This document shows, piece after piece, positions 55,036-64,000 of a DNA stretch of 64,000 nucleotides; within the stretch, counting starts at the first letter, position 1, and every line of letters begins with the position of its first letter. The DNA lies in assembly GCF_024139115.2 (NCBI RefSeq), contig NC_085141.1:403523612-403587611 (forward strand). Reading direction: 5' to 3'. Both the position numbers and the translations under genes were made by a program. The notes beneath the pieces were generated by a model. The model saw only the letters and a list, made by a program, of their open reading frames with translations, made no database searches and had not been told where the DNA came from. The DNA comes from Armigeres subalbatus (Eukaryota; Arthropoda; Insecta; Diptera; Culicidae).

Positions 55036-56041
55036 GAAATCATTATTGTAAGTATTCAGTATCGACTGGATCAGCTGGGATTCTTACGATCAGATGAGTT
55101 TAACATTAGCGGAAATTTTGGGCTCAAAGATCAGCGAACTGCCCTGCAATGGGTTCAAAGATACATTCGTCATTTTGGTGGCGATCCGCGAATAGTTACT
55201 CTCATGGGACACAGTGCTGGTGCCGCCTCAGTTACTTATCATCTGTATTCGGAAAACTCCAAGGACTGTTCAAACAGGCTTTTGCCTTAGGAGGATCAAT
55301 GCTGGCCCCGTGGGCTTTTCTCTACGATGCCGGCCTCTACACACATCAGTATTTTAAGGAATTAAATATCACATCGATCGAGCAAATGAAATCGGTCGAC
55401 TTCAAGTCGTTCTGGAACAAAGATATTATTTACAAATTTGCAACCGTCAACTATGGATTTTGTGTGCCAAGCGCTGAACTCGACGCTGCGGATGCAGTTG
55501 TAACGCGATCACCGCAAGAGCTGATCCGCTCGAAGCCTCACAACGACGTGGCATTGCTGTTTGGTCAATCCTCTGAAGAGTTTGAGCTGTTTCTCAGCTA
55601 TGTTGATGACTATTGGATAGGTGAGAACTTTCCCAATTTTCAAAATGAAACGCTAAAAAGCTACATCGATGCAATTGTGGACAGAGCTGCGGAACTTGCG
55701 GAACGTGGAGGAATTGAGCTGGACAAAAATGTGTTTTATTTGGAATTGGCGAATACAGCAAACTGGTTCTTCCCGAACAAGCATTTACTGAGAGAGTATT
55801 CCAAATGGGTTCCAGATAAAACCTACTTCTTCCGATTTCAATTCGATGGAAAATTTGGCTGGTACAAGAAGGCTTACGAATATGATGTGAAGCACTACGG
55901 TGCGGTCCATGGCGACGAGTTGGGCTACATCTTCACTCCTCATAATGTGAGAGAGGCGTTGGCAAACCGAAGTAGTTTCAGAGATGAGTGGCGGATACAT
56001 GAGCAAACGGTCCAGTTTGTGACAAACTTCATCAAGTTCGG
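55036..56041 (+). pseudogene. Carboxylesterase exon 3 with a one-base deletion
   Basis: 1,006 nt. Frame 1 runs through the GHSAG nucleophile elbow to LYSENSK; frame 2 continues from GLFKQAFALGGSMLAPWAF to FIKFG. The total length is one base short of what the phase-2 donor at 56,041 requires, which independently supports a single missing base around the AAGGACTG at 55,261-55,268. Remaining residues include the Glu and His of the triad. Confidence 0.9.
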
Positions 56042-56102
56042 GTGGGTTTAGATAGATATCTGATGACATTGAACATATTTAATAGAATATTTTTCGTCGT
56101 AG

Positions 56103-56331
56103 GACTCCAAATAATCCTGGATCAAGGCCGTTGTGGCCTCCGTACGACGGAAATTCAGCTAATCCAAAGTACTTGAACATTGATAAGACATTCGAAATAC
56201 GGTCGGATCAGTGGAGTTTGTATCACTCGTTTTGGGGTGCAATATATCAGTGTTTGTATCATTATAATTGCAATGATATCAAGGATCTGCTAAGGATAGT
56301 TGAGAAAGATAAACGATTAACTAATAATTAA
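56103..56331 (+). CDS. Carboxylesterase exon 4
   Basis: Joins to exon 3 to give FGTPNNPGSRPLWPPYDGN, the usual C-terminal WPPY region, and ends with LTNN and TAA. An AATAAA poly(A) signal follows at 56,337-56,342. Confidence 0.88.
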
Positions 56332-56336
56332 ATAAG

Positions 56337-56342
56337 AATAAA
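56337..56342 (+). promoter_or_regulatory. Polyadenylation signal AATAAA of the esterase gene
   Basis: Six bases after the stop codon; the only canonical signal close by. Confidence 0.55.
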
Positions 56343-56437
56343 ATTATGTAGATTGTATTTATGATCAACTTAATGAACCAGATGTGGAAACTTGAATAAT
56401 TTTCTTTTTGTCCGAATCAATTGTATCTAACCAATGC

Positions 56438-56683
56438 TTACAGAACAAAACGAGGTTTTTTGCTTTGCGGAATTTTCCACAAGCCAGAAGGGGATAAATT
56501 CCACCGAATGCGTTGGCTTTGCGTTGAAAATGAATCCAAAACAATTAGTTGGAAGTCGGCAACAAGTTTATTGCCAAAGGCATAAGCTTCCAGAACACTA
56601 GAGAAAAAGAATATTTCACTCGGATTGGTTGGAATTCCCTCATCGAATAAGACAAGCATATTGAAGTCGCATTTCTCGCACAA
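56438..56683 (-). CDS. Unrecognised 81-codon ORF, tail-to-tail with the esterase
   Basis: An open frame from ATG at 56,683 to TAA at 56,438, with varied residues (MCEKCDFNMLVLFDEGIPTN at the start, FWIHFQRK-type sequence absent). It is not a repeat and not a shadow of a gene on the other strand. It could be the last exon of a larger gene upstream (right side) or chance. No family recognised. Confidence 0.2.
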   Translation of the reverse strand: MCEKCDFNMLVLFDEGIPTNPSEIFFFSSVLEAYAFGNKLVADFQLIVLDSFSTQSQRIRWNLSPSGLWKIPQSKKPRFVL

Positions 56684-56689
56684 GATTTA

Positions 56690-58785
56690 ATTCCACCAGT
56701 TTCGCTCAAGATTCCATTCCATGAACCGTAGATTGGACTGGTTTATTAATTTTTCACTTTATTACCCGTCATCCATATTTTGTTCCGCTGCTGACGGTTG
56801 AGTACGAACAATAAAAATGAGGCGCGAGGCGAGCGGAGCAAACAGTTTGGGGCATTATTAGAAATAATTGTTTGACGAATATATTCGCCCTCTTCCCACC
56901 GAACTGCAGCACCCTGCCTTCAAACTGTCTGCGGGTATTGTTCGCTGCCTCTCCCCCAAAAGTATGCCCCTAAGGAAATGAAATTGCCGAAGCGAAGTTT
57001 GCTGCTCATTTTTGTTTGAAATTCAATTTTCAATTTTCGCGCGTACTTTTGCAATTGTTTTATTCATGGCGGGCGCTGTCGGCTGGTTTCGGTGAAGCGG
57101 TCGTCCGGGTGTTTGCTGCTGCTTAGCTCAAGTGCCAGTGAAAATGGGCCAGCGTTGGGTCGAATGAAGAGAAGTGACGCTGCCGTCCAGAGGAGAGGAA
57201 AATTGCTGGAATGCAATGAAGGCGGAGACCAGTTGATTTTGTTTAACACTTCGAAATACTCCGTTGGGCTGGTGCCGGTAATTTAGTTGCAGACAGTTGG
57301 AAGGTAAATTAAATGTGGCGTGCAGCAAAGTTGCTGCTCTTTTGGGATAGATCAAGACGATAACTGTTATGATGTGCTATTGAACTAAGCATTTTATGCG
57401 TCACGGAATTCCTTTCAATAAAACTTAGGAAGGGGAGAGGGGTGAAATTATAATTAATTCATTTACCGAACAGATAAAAGAAGAGTACTTCAGGAAATGA
57501 GGAGCCGTGGTTCGATCAAACTCAGCAATTTCTTTATAGTATATCGGTACTCCACCATATCGATGTTACTGATGTTATGCAGTACCGTCAATAGAAATTA
57601 AAGTGCAAACATCTACATCATTCTTGAAAATCCAGTTTCTCCTGTTACAAAAATTCGACCAGAGGAGAATGGATAGATTAGCAAATATAATGGTGAAACA
57701 TATTTCATAATCTCTTTATTATTTATGGAAGTGAAAACAAATAGATGAAATCATCTGATTTTAGAGTCTGAAATATTGTTGAAAAAGTTTCTCAAATGTT
57801 GGGACATGTGTGTCTCTGCAAAAAGGAACCGTTTTTCTTCATGGCCATTTTTGGTTGATGTTATTTAGTTTGTATTAATTTTTAGAAAGGCATTGCTTCG
57901 ATTTTCCAAATGCAATTGTTACATCGGAATTTCTGTCGCTGTGTTGTTCCATCGAAACTTCCTACCTTTGCACAGTGGCAAAAATCGTGTTTTTAGTGCG
58001 TTTATTCAATAGTACCATTGGATCATCAACTCCTTGTGATTTCTACCTTGCATAGTAGGAAATGGTTTTTGATGAAACATTCCTTACATCCGCTTACAAC
58101 TCTACCTACAGTTCAGGTATTAATTTAAAGTTCATTACTTGTACTTTGTTATGCATATGAGATTGACTGATTCAATTCGCCCGTAGTAGCGAATATGACC
58201 AATAAATCCAATAAAACTGTTATAACTTTTCTATTTTTCAAGCTTTTAAGTCACAATAGCCATCAAACAGTGTATTTTAATATTATCTAAAACTTTCTAG
58301 ACCAAGCTCAAAATGTATAAATTTAAGTGAAAAAGACATGGTGAAAAAACATTTCTAAGGGGTTGACTGTATAAAACGTAAAAGATCCCAAAGTAACGGA
58401 ATAACGAACTTGGTGTTTCAGAAGAACTTTTGCTACAACTTTTATGAGAAATCAAACCTTATATGTTGTGTAGTGGAAAAATTAAATTCTTCATCTCACT
58501 TTTAGAGGGATTGATCAATAAGCTGAATACCTTCAAAGAAGCGCATTAACTTACTGATAAAATGTCTCGAAGACACCATTACGCTAAATTGAATAATAAA
58601 GGTACTATTAGAATACAGTTTTAGCCACTGTGATTTGTGGTGATTTTGGCTGTGTGCGTACAGTACGGAGAAATAATTGATGGCAAATACCATACCATAG
58701 AGGCAATGAATGAATTCAGAAGAACCACTTTCTGAAATAAACGAATGCATTGAACTGAACAATTTGGTTAAATTTTGTCTGTCAT
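56690..58785. other. Non-coding stretch with no recognised gene
   Basis: A GC-richer patch at 57,060-57,360 has overlapping short open frames on both strands without domain signals. The rest is AT-rich. Nothing recognised. Confidence 0.45.
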
Positions 58786-58789
58786 GTGG

Positions 58790-59130
58790 AAGGGTTGTTT
58801 GGCCAGAAGTAATTTGGCTGAAGGTCAATGGGCCGAAATTTTTTAGAAAAATGGCTGAAACCAATCTGGTCTTCTGGTCAAAATTCAATTGACAGAAAAT
58901 GTCATTTGGCCGTAATGAACATACGGCCGAAAATCACGTTTGGCCGAACTTGTTATTTGGCCAAAGAAGCCGTTTAGCCGATGGGTCATTTAGCCGAAAA
59001 CGTCGATCGCCCGAAATAGTCGTTTGCCAGAAAGGGCCATTTGGGCGAACCTATGGCGGAAAATGTCGTTTGGCAGAAATGGTTGTTTTTCAGAAGCACC
59101 ATTTAACCGAGAATGTCTTTTTGTCGTTTG
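58790..59130 (+). repeat. GGCCGAA-type repeat block, diverged
   Basis: Units like GTCATTTGGCCGTAATG, GTCATTTAGCCGAAAAC and GTCGTTTGGCAGAAATG, same family as 15,963-17,296 but with more substitutions. Confidence 0.8.
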
Positions 59131-59454
59131 CCAGAATACTAGAGCATGTGAAAAGTGTTAAAAGAGTAATAGACAGTACATATGAAAATCGTCTACTACT
59201 AAGCACTTGGAATCAAAGTCAGAAATATTACTAAGAATCTTCTTTCTATCATAGAAAACGCATCATCATTCAGTACTAATTGATTTATTTATCCGCTCTG
59301 CTCTCAGCTTTAACCAACTTGCCCAACTATACGAATACTCTACTCTAAGCTGCATGAGCAACTAATACTTGAATACTTAGACCTGTGCCCCGATTGAAAT
59401 TTCATCGGCGGCCGTGGCGTGTAAGATTATTTTCAGCCATCCATCGGAAAGGGC

Positions 59455-59760
59455 CGCGTGCAACGGAAATTCTCCGGAATTCCTCCAGAAGTTCCTCAGG
59501 GAATTCTTCTGGCTGTTCATTCCGGAATTCCTCTGGATATTCCTTAGGAAGTTTTTCCTGAAAATTTTCCTGATTTTCCTCCGGGAATTCTTCCAGAAGA
59601 TCCTCCAGGAATCCTTCCTGATGCTACTCCAGAAAGTTTTTCCGGGAATTCATTTGAAAGCTTCTCTTGAGTTTAAAAATTCCGCTAGGAGCTACTCTAG
59701 AATTTTTCCCCGGCGCTTCCTCCAGAAATTCATCAGAAAATTCTACAGAGTTTTTTTTTT
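59455..59760. repeat. Degenerate GGAATTCCTCCAGAA-type minisatellite
   Basis: Loose repeats of GGAATTCCTCCAGAAGTTCC and variants, about 10-bp sub-period. The 163-codon Phe/Leu-rich ORF over it (59,414-59,905) is an artefact of the repeat. Confidence 0.75.
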
Positions 59761-60129
59761 CCGGAAATTAGAATCAACCCAGAAATTATTTGAGAAATTA
59801 TATTGGCAATTCCCCCTTTCCCCCCTCCAGACCCAATTTCGCCAAGAGTTCTCCCATGATGTAATAGGATGGTTTTCCCAAAGGGCTTCCTGGAGCAATC
59901 CTTGAAAAAAAAAAACTGAAAACAAGTTGCCAAATCATCTTTAGAAGAAATTTACAGAGGATTGATAGAATTTTGAGTCGATTTTCGGATAGGTTTTCAG
60001 TCCAGTAAACAAATTTTCCATGCCCTGTTGAATTTCAGACTAAAAGAATTCTATTATTCTATTATAATCCGAATGTATTCTACGAACATTTCCTTAAATT
60101 ATTGAAGAACAATTCCCGGGAGGTACGAG

Positions 60130-60210
60130 GTCAAAATATGTATCTGCAAAGATATCGAAAATTAATTGGTGGAATTAAATGGAGAGTACTTAATTCGTCT
60201 TAGACGGTTG
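60130..60210 (+). mobile_element. Half-MITE of the TTAGACGGTT family
   Basis: ATATGTATCTGCAAAGATAT, then TTAAATGGAGAGTACTTAAT and TCGTCTTAGACGGTTG: centre and right terminal repeat of the element at 41,761-41,920. It abuts the 3' break of the I-like fragment. Confidence 0.85.
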
Positions 60211-60292
60211 GTGATCATTGATAAGCTAACGTTCTTCAATTATGTGCATAAGCCGACTTTTAATCATTGTCTCAAAAATCTTTCCGAGACAG

Positions 60293-60532
60293 CTATTCAA
60301 ATAGATTGGGCTGTAATTCCCTGGACAGTTCCTTTCTCCTTTTCCCTTGTATGTATATGGGATCTACTTTTGATTTAGTCCAGATTTCTGGATAAATTGA
60401 ACTTTCAAATAGTCCGTTATAAGTTTTGAGAAGAAGATTTTTGTATTCTATTAGGAGGTTAGTAATCATGACATAATAGATTCCGTCTGGAACAAGGGCG
60501 GATCCTTTTAGTGCTGCCATCGCTTCTTCCAA
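60293..60532 (-). pseudogene. Early RT fingers, I-like element
   Basis: 79-codon frame with VPDGIYYVMITNLLIEYKN, YNGLFESSIYPEIWTKSKVD and PIYIQGKRRKELSRELQPN, matching the first RT blocks before motif A. It ends where the MITE half-copy begins. Confidence 0.7.
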
Positions 60533-61688
60533 CTCATTTTTGGAAAATACCGTATTATATTCAGCCGTGGCATCCTGGTTGATTTTTGGCGGAGATTTTT
60601 CGATGGTATATTATTTGTAACTGAATATTTGTCCAAAATGTTAAGCCAGGCTATCAACGATGCTCTTGTTGTTAGTTGCTCGTTGGTTTTTTAGTTTGAC
60701 TCCTCTGATATGTGAGGATTTATATTTTCCTTGAATTCCTTGTTCCACAACTCTTTTACTGGTGTATGCATGTTAAATTTTTTAACAAAGTCGTCCCATG
60801 ATTTATTTTTTGTCTTCAGGATAATCTCTTGTGCTTTGATATTTGATTCCCGGAAGTCTAGTGTATGATTGGGATTTGGAGATACTCTATTACTTCTTTT
60901 GCAAATTTCGTAGGGCCTTTCTTCTCGCTTTCACTGCAGAAGCTAAGCTCATTAGCTCAAGCTCAAGTTCATTATCCCACCAGAGTACCTGTTTTTCCCT
61001 GACAATCCCTTTCGTTTTTAGAATTGATTGTTCGGCTGCTTTTATTATCTGTCTTGTTATCAATGAATCGCCTGCTTTGAGCGTGCTTACAGCGGCACAT
61101 TAGGAGTTAACTTTGAATAGTATGGCGAAAGGCATCTAAGGTTCGATTTCTCAAAATTAAGCACCTTAATCAAACAAATATTTGGTAGGCGTCGTAGTAG
61201 CGGACACCTTCCTATATAACTACATAACCAAATAATTTTTCATGAAATGTTTCTAATTTAGAGAAAACCCACGTTAGATGTCTTTCGCCATACAAATTTC
61301 TGGTGGTTAACTCATGCTGGCTATTTTGCGCATATACTATAGCGCCTGGATGTGACAGCGGCGGGTAGAAAATCAGCTACTGCCAATAATTCATTATATC
61401 TGCTCGGTTACGTCATCTATGTAAGAGATTTCGATAGTGTTTCTGTATTTTTGATGTGACTATATTTTGCCTTGCTGACCGATTTCGCTGGATCCACGCA
61501 GTGGATGATGTACATTGAGGTCTCCTACCAATATGAAAGGCTTAGAGATCTGAGACAGCAGATCTAAAATCTCATTCTTTTGAATCCGTTTTACGGGAGG
61601 TAGATATATATTCAGTATATAAGCTTGTGTTTATATCGATGGATTCACTATCAATGTATTCTTATACTGCTGTTATTACCCCGCCTGC

Positions 61689-61886
61689 TTAGCTCGCATC
61701 ATCTGGTTTTGGTCGATGGTATGTTTTATGCTTGCTTATGCAAGATTGATAATTATTTTGACACATTGTTTCTTGAAGGCGTACCACTTGGGGGTTGGTT
61801 GTATTCATAAACAATTTTATTTCAGTTCTTCTTCTCCGTAGTCCCCTTACATTCCAAGAGACCAGACAATTTTCGCTGTTCGTCAA
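61689..61886 (-). pseudogene. Endonuclease N-terminus, I-like element
   Basis: 65-codon frame with SWNVRGLRRRRTEIK and VVRLQETMCQNNY, in which the Asn of SWNVRG and the Glu of LQET are the first two catalytic-type residues of this endonuclease fold. Confidence 0.75.
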
Positions 61887-62382
61887 GTTATGTGTTGGTG
61901 TTGTTTATGGTCTCATTGGATGTGATTTCGACTTCAGGACCCCATATCCTCATCTTGGTTGGTAGAATTATCGAATTGTTCTGCTTTTGAGTTGACATAG
62001 TCGACCACTTCGTAAGGTTGCATTTTGCTATCTCCTTTCTTCTTCCTTGGAGTGGAAATTCGGGTATTTTCCTAACTCTCTAACTTTTCTCTAACAACTT
62101 TAATAGATTTTCAAGTTTTCTTCACTTCTGTAATCCCTTGTTGGGCAACGGTCTCAAGCCTCATTTTCCAGCGGTTTTCTAGATGCGCTTTGTGATTTTC
62201 CAAATCCAAAAAACATTCCCCAAACCACAATCCATTTTCCAGCGGTGTTCCAGACGCGCTTGTGGCCATACTAACCACCTTGCCTTGTGATTTTTTTAAA
62301 CCATCAAATATTTTATTCTTCGCTTATTAACCACTTGAATTCAACTCAACTCAGAGGTACCCCTTCGAGATATTACATTCGT

Positions 62383-62638
62383 TAGTGCGGTAAGACGCGC
62401 GGCTACAAAGCAAGACCATGCTGAGGGTGGCTGGGTTCGAATCCCGATGCCGGTCTAGGCAATTTTCGGATTGGAAATAAAAGTATCATCGTGCTAGCCT
62501 CATGATATACAAATGCAAAAATGGTAACCTGGCTTAGAAACTTCGTAGTTAATAACTGTGGAAGTGCTTGATGAACACTAAGCTGCGAGGCGGCGCTGTC
62601 CCAGTGTGGGGATGTAATGCCAATAAGAAGAAGAAGAA
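62383..62638 (+). mobile_element. tRNA-headed SINE, Feilai-like, copy 3
   Basis: TTAGTGCGGTAAGACGCGCG (A-box region) and GGCTGGGTTCGAATCCCGA (B box), body with AAAAGTATCATCGTGCTAGC, end GCCAATAAGAAGAAGAAGAA. Orientation same as copy 1. The first few head bases are missing. Confidence 0.85.
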
Positions 62639-62769
62639 CCCCATCATACGGGATATAGTGCACTCCAAAAAGTTGACTGAAATTTTCGCTGTTCCGTGAC
62701 TTTTCCATTTTTTCCATTCTTTTCCAACTTTTCCATTCAAATTAGGTTTATACATATTTTGAGGACTTT

Positions 62770-62900
62770 TGGAAGCTTATGAGGCTCTTAAAAGGAAGCC
62801 TCTGAGCCACTTGAAAGTAGGCATCAGTGGCTCTTGAAGGGAGGCTTCCGAGTTTTTATAAAGGAGGTTTTCGAAGCTACTGAAAGAAGGCTTGCGAGCA
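62770..62900. repeat. Diverged 23-bp minisatellite units
   Basis: GAGGCTCTTAAAAGGAAGCC, GAGCCACTTGAAAGTAGGC, GGCTCTTGAAGGGAGGCTTC: the hAT-internal repeat in inverse orientation, heavily mutated. Confidence 0.75.
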
Positions 62901-63496
62901 GAGACGGGAACGGTTGACATTTCTTTTTATCATTCATTCTGCCACGCAGTCACAGAAAAACAAAACCACGGCAGCCGCAGCAGCAGCCACGACCAAGCAA
63001 ACGACAGTCAGCCCATGTTTTTATTATTTTCTCTCCCCATAATTAATGTTTCTGTACGCTCATTTCACGACGTATGACTGTTTTAGGTGGTAAATGATTA
63101 TTTCATTATTCCTTGGTCGTTTTAGAGACTAGAACTAATGAATCAGTACCAACGGCTAGCATTCTTTCTAGGCTTTGCACCACAGGCAATAAAACTCGAT
63201 TTTGTTCTGCTCGCGCTGCGCACGAACCGAAACAAAAAATCTCATGCAAATGCTGACCGCACCGACGGCTCGACTATCACGCAGCAGCAAAAAACAGTTT
63301 GCCTCATCGACAAAAATGTCACAATGAGGCGTAAATTTTTTTTGGAAAACCGTTTCGGTTTGTGCGGGCGTGAAATTTGACCGGATAAATGTAAACATTC
63401 GCATAATCACAGTGTTTTACTGTACATTTCCCAACACTGCTTGCGAGCCTTTCAAAAGAATGACCGCCTGAGTTAATATCCCTCAAAAACAAACCA
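62901..63496. other. Non-coding stretch between two repeat blocks
   Basis: Short ORFs of up to 80 codons on both strands, none recognised. Confidence 0.45.
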
Positions 63497-64000
63497 TCAT
63501 CATCAACCTTTCAAAAGAAGGTTAGGAGCTCTTGGAAGGGGCTTCTGAGCCTCTTGAAGGGGGCTCTGAGCCTCTTGGAAAGAGGCTTGAGCCTCTTGGA
63601 AGGAGGCTCTGAGCCTCTTGGAAGGAGGCTGAGCCTCTTGGAAGGAGGCTTATGAGCCTCTTGGAAGGAGGCTTCGAGCCTCTTGGAAGGAGGCCTGAGC
63701 CTCTTGGAAGGAGGCTTCTGAGCCTCTTGGAAGGAGGCTTCTGAGCCTCTTGGAAGGAGGCTTCTGAGCCTCTTGGAAGGAGGCTCTGAGCCTCTTGGAA
63801 GGAGGCTTCTGAGCCTCTTGGAAGGAGGCTTCCGAGCTCTTGGAAGGAGGCTTCTGAGCCTCTTGGAAGGAGGCTTCTGAGCCTCTTGGAAGGAGGCTTG
63901 AGCTCTTGGAAGGAGGCTTCTGAGCCTCTTGGAAGGAGGCCTGAGCTCTTGGAAGGAGGCTTCCTGAGCCTCTGGAAGGAGGCTTCTGAGCCTCTTGGAA
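63497..64000. repeat. 23-bp minisatellite array reaching the right window edge
   Basis: About 20 units of GAGCCTCTTGGAAGGAGGCT plus TCT, the inverse-complement family of 28,684-29,250 but with a TTGG centre. Likely the interior of a second hAT derivative whose ends are outside the window. Confidence 0.88.

Larger units (their letters stand above)
54455..56331 (+). pseudogene. Secreted carboxylesterase, 4 exons, one frameshift in exon 3
   Basis: Serine carboxylesterase of the alpha/beta-hydrolase fold, which cleaves ester bonds; mosquito relatives act in detoxification, hormone or lipid ester turnover. Exons: 54,455-54,664; 54,727-54,978; 55,036-56,041; 56,103-56,331; introns of 57-62 bp with GT-AG ends. 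About 565 residues, normal for the family. A signal peptide (MLSQTGALLVTIVILCGISG) suggests secretion. Visible: FLGIRYAEPP, EDCLFLDVY, oxyanion-hole HGGSF (about residues 132-136), nucleophile Ser214 in GHSAG (codon 55,213), Glu in SSEEFELF (about 55,575), His in AVHGDELGY (55,908). Exon 3 needs exactly one more base at about 55,261-55,265 to keep frame and splice phase; without it the frame stops at 55,290. Either a very young pseudogene or an assembly error. No second copy of the coding sequence is in the window. Confidence 0.92.
60215..61890 (-). mobile_element. I-clade-like non-LTR ORF2 fragment: endonuclease to early RT
   Basis: Minus-strand order: endonuclease start (LVSWNVRGLRRRRTEIKLF at about 61,870, LQETMCQNN), ILVGDLNVHHPLRGS at about 61,510 (the GDxNxHH endonuclease block), a WWDNELELE linker segment at about 60,980, and the early RT (VPDGIYYVMI, YNGLFESSIYPEIWTKSKV) down to 60,293. 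The RT catalytic region and everything after it are gone. Frames are broken in many places. Confidence 0.75.

Noticed and set aside
57064..57355. Overlapping ORFs of 61-75 codons on both strands
   Set aside because: No conserved features; both strands open in a GC-rich patch.
59414..59905. 163-codon Phe/Leu-rich ORF resembling a membrane protein
   Set aside because: The residues follow a degenerate GGAATTCCTCC repeat; the hydrophobicity is a by-product of the repeat.
62383..62470. Stand-alone tRNA gene
   Set aside because: A- and B-box-like sequences are present, but the segment continues into the same body and GAA tail as two other copies, so it is a SINE head.
1..64000. Endogenous viral elements, which are common in Aedes intergenic DNA
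   Set aside because: I looked through the translated frames for viral polymerase, glycoprotein or nucleoprotein-like sequence and recognised none; all RT sequences are of non-LTR retrotransposon type.

Overview
The window looks like mosquito nuclear DNA, most probably a culicine of the Aedes type. It has short GT-AG introns of about 60 bp, RTE-, I- and Jockey-type non-LTR retrotransposons, a tRNA-headed SINE with a GAA-type tail that resembles the Aedes Feilai family, hAT-type deletion derivatives and many foldback/MITE repeats. Nothing bacterial or viral was recognised. The species call is inference from repeat content and from one mosquito-like carboxylesterase; no database was searched.

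Layout. 1-2.3 kb: broken RTE-like copy (family A, minus), running off the left edge. 4.1-4.5 kb: long-armed foldback element. 4.6-10.3 kb: a 5.7-kb array of a GGTTTGGATT-type repeat, almost free of C on the plus strand and open in all frames. 13.2-21.3 kb: nested pile-up, in which family B RTE-like copies (minus) are split by two ~0.3-kb insertions, by a 17-bp GGCCGAA-repeat block and by a 3.3-kb I/Jockey-like element that keeps ORF1 only and has a 12-bp target duplication. 22.9-25.3 kb: family A fragment, RNase H-type LINE fragment, more GGCCGAA repeats and an endonuclease fragment. 26.0-32.7 kb: inverted, non-colinear duplicated segments around a 1,498-bp non-autonomous hAT (8-bp target duplication, internal 23-bp minisatellite) and a family C RTE fragment. 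35.9-44.6 kb: SINEs, MITEs, the best-preserved RTE-like copy (family B, minus, 36.85-39.9 kb), twin hairpins and a second family C copy. 45.5-47.5 kb: degenerate tandem repeats and a polypurine tract.

48.7-54.2 kb: partial copies of a ~1-kb unit in direct orientation, broken up by a TIR element and a Jockey-type fragment, leading directly into the only host gene recognised, a four-exon secreted carboxylesterase (54,455-56,331, plus). Its catalytic residues are present, but exon 3 has one missing base, so as written it is a pseudogene or carries an assembly error. 58.8-64.0 kb: more minisatellites, an I-type ORF2 fragment (minus), a third SINE, and a tandem array at the right edge related to the one inside the hAT.

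Together this is a repeat-dominated intergenic landscape around one esterase locus. No operon-like or cooperating gene system is present. The strongest unusual signals are the 5.7-kb G/T array with its repeated variant islands, the ORF1-only retroelement with clean ends, the minisatellite-carrying hAT, and the esterase-flanking repeat unit that is restored when a TIR element is subtracted.
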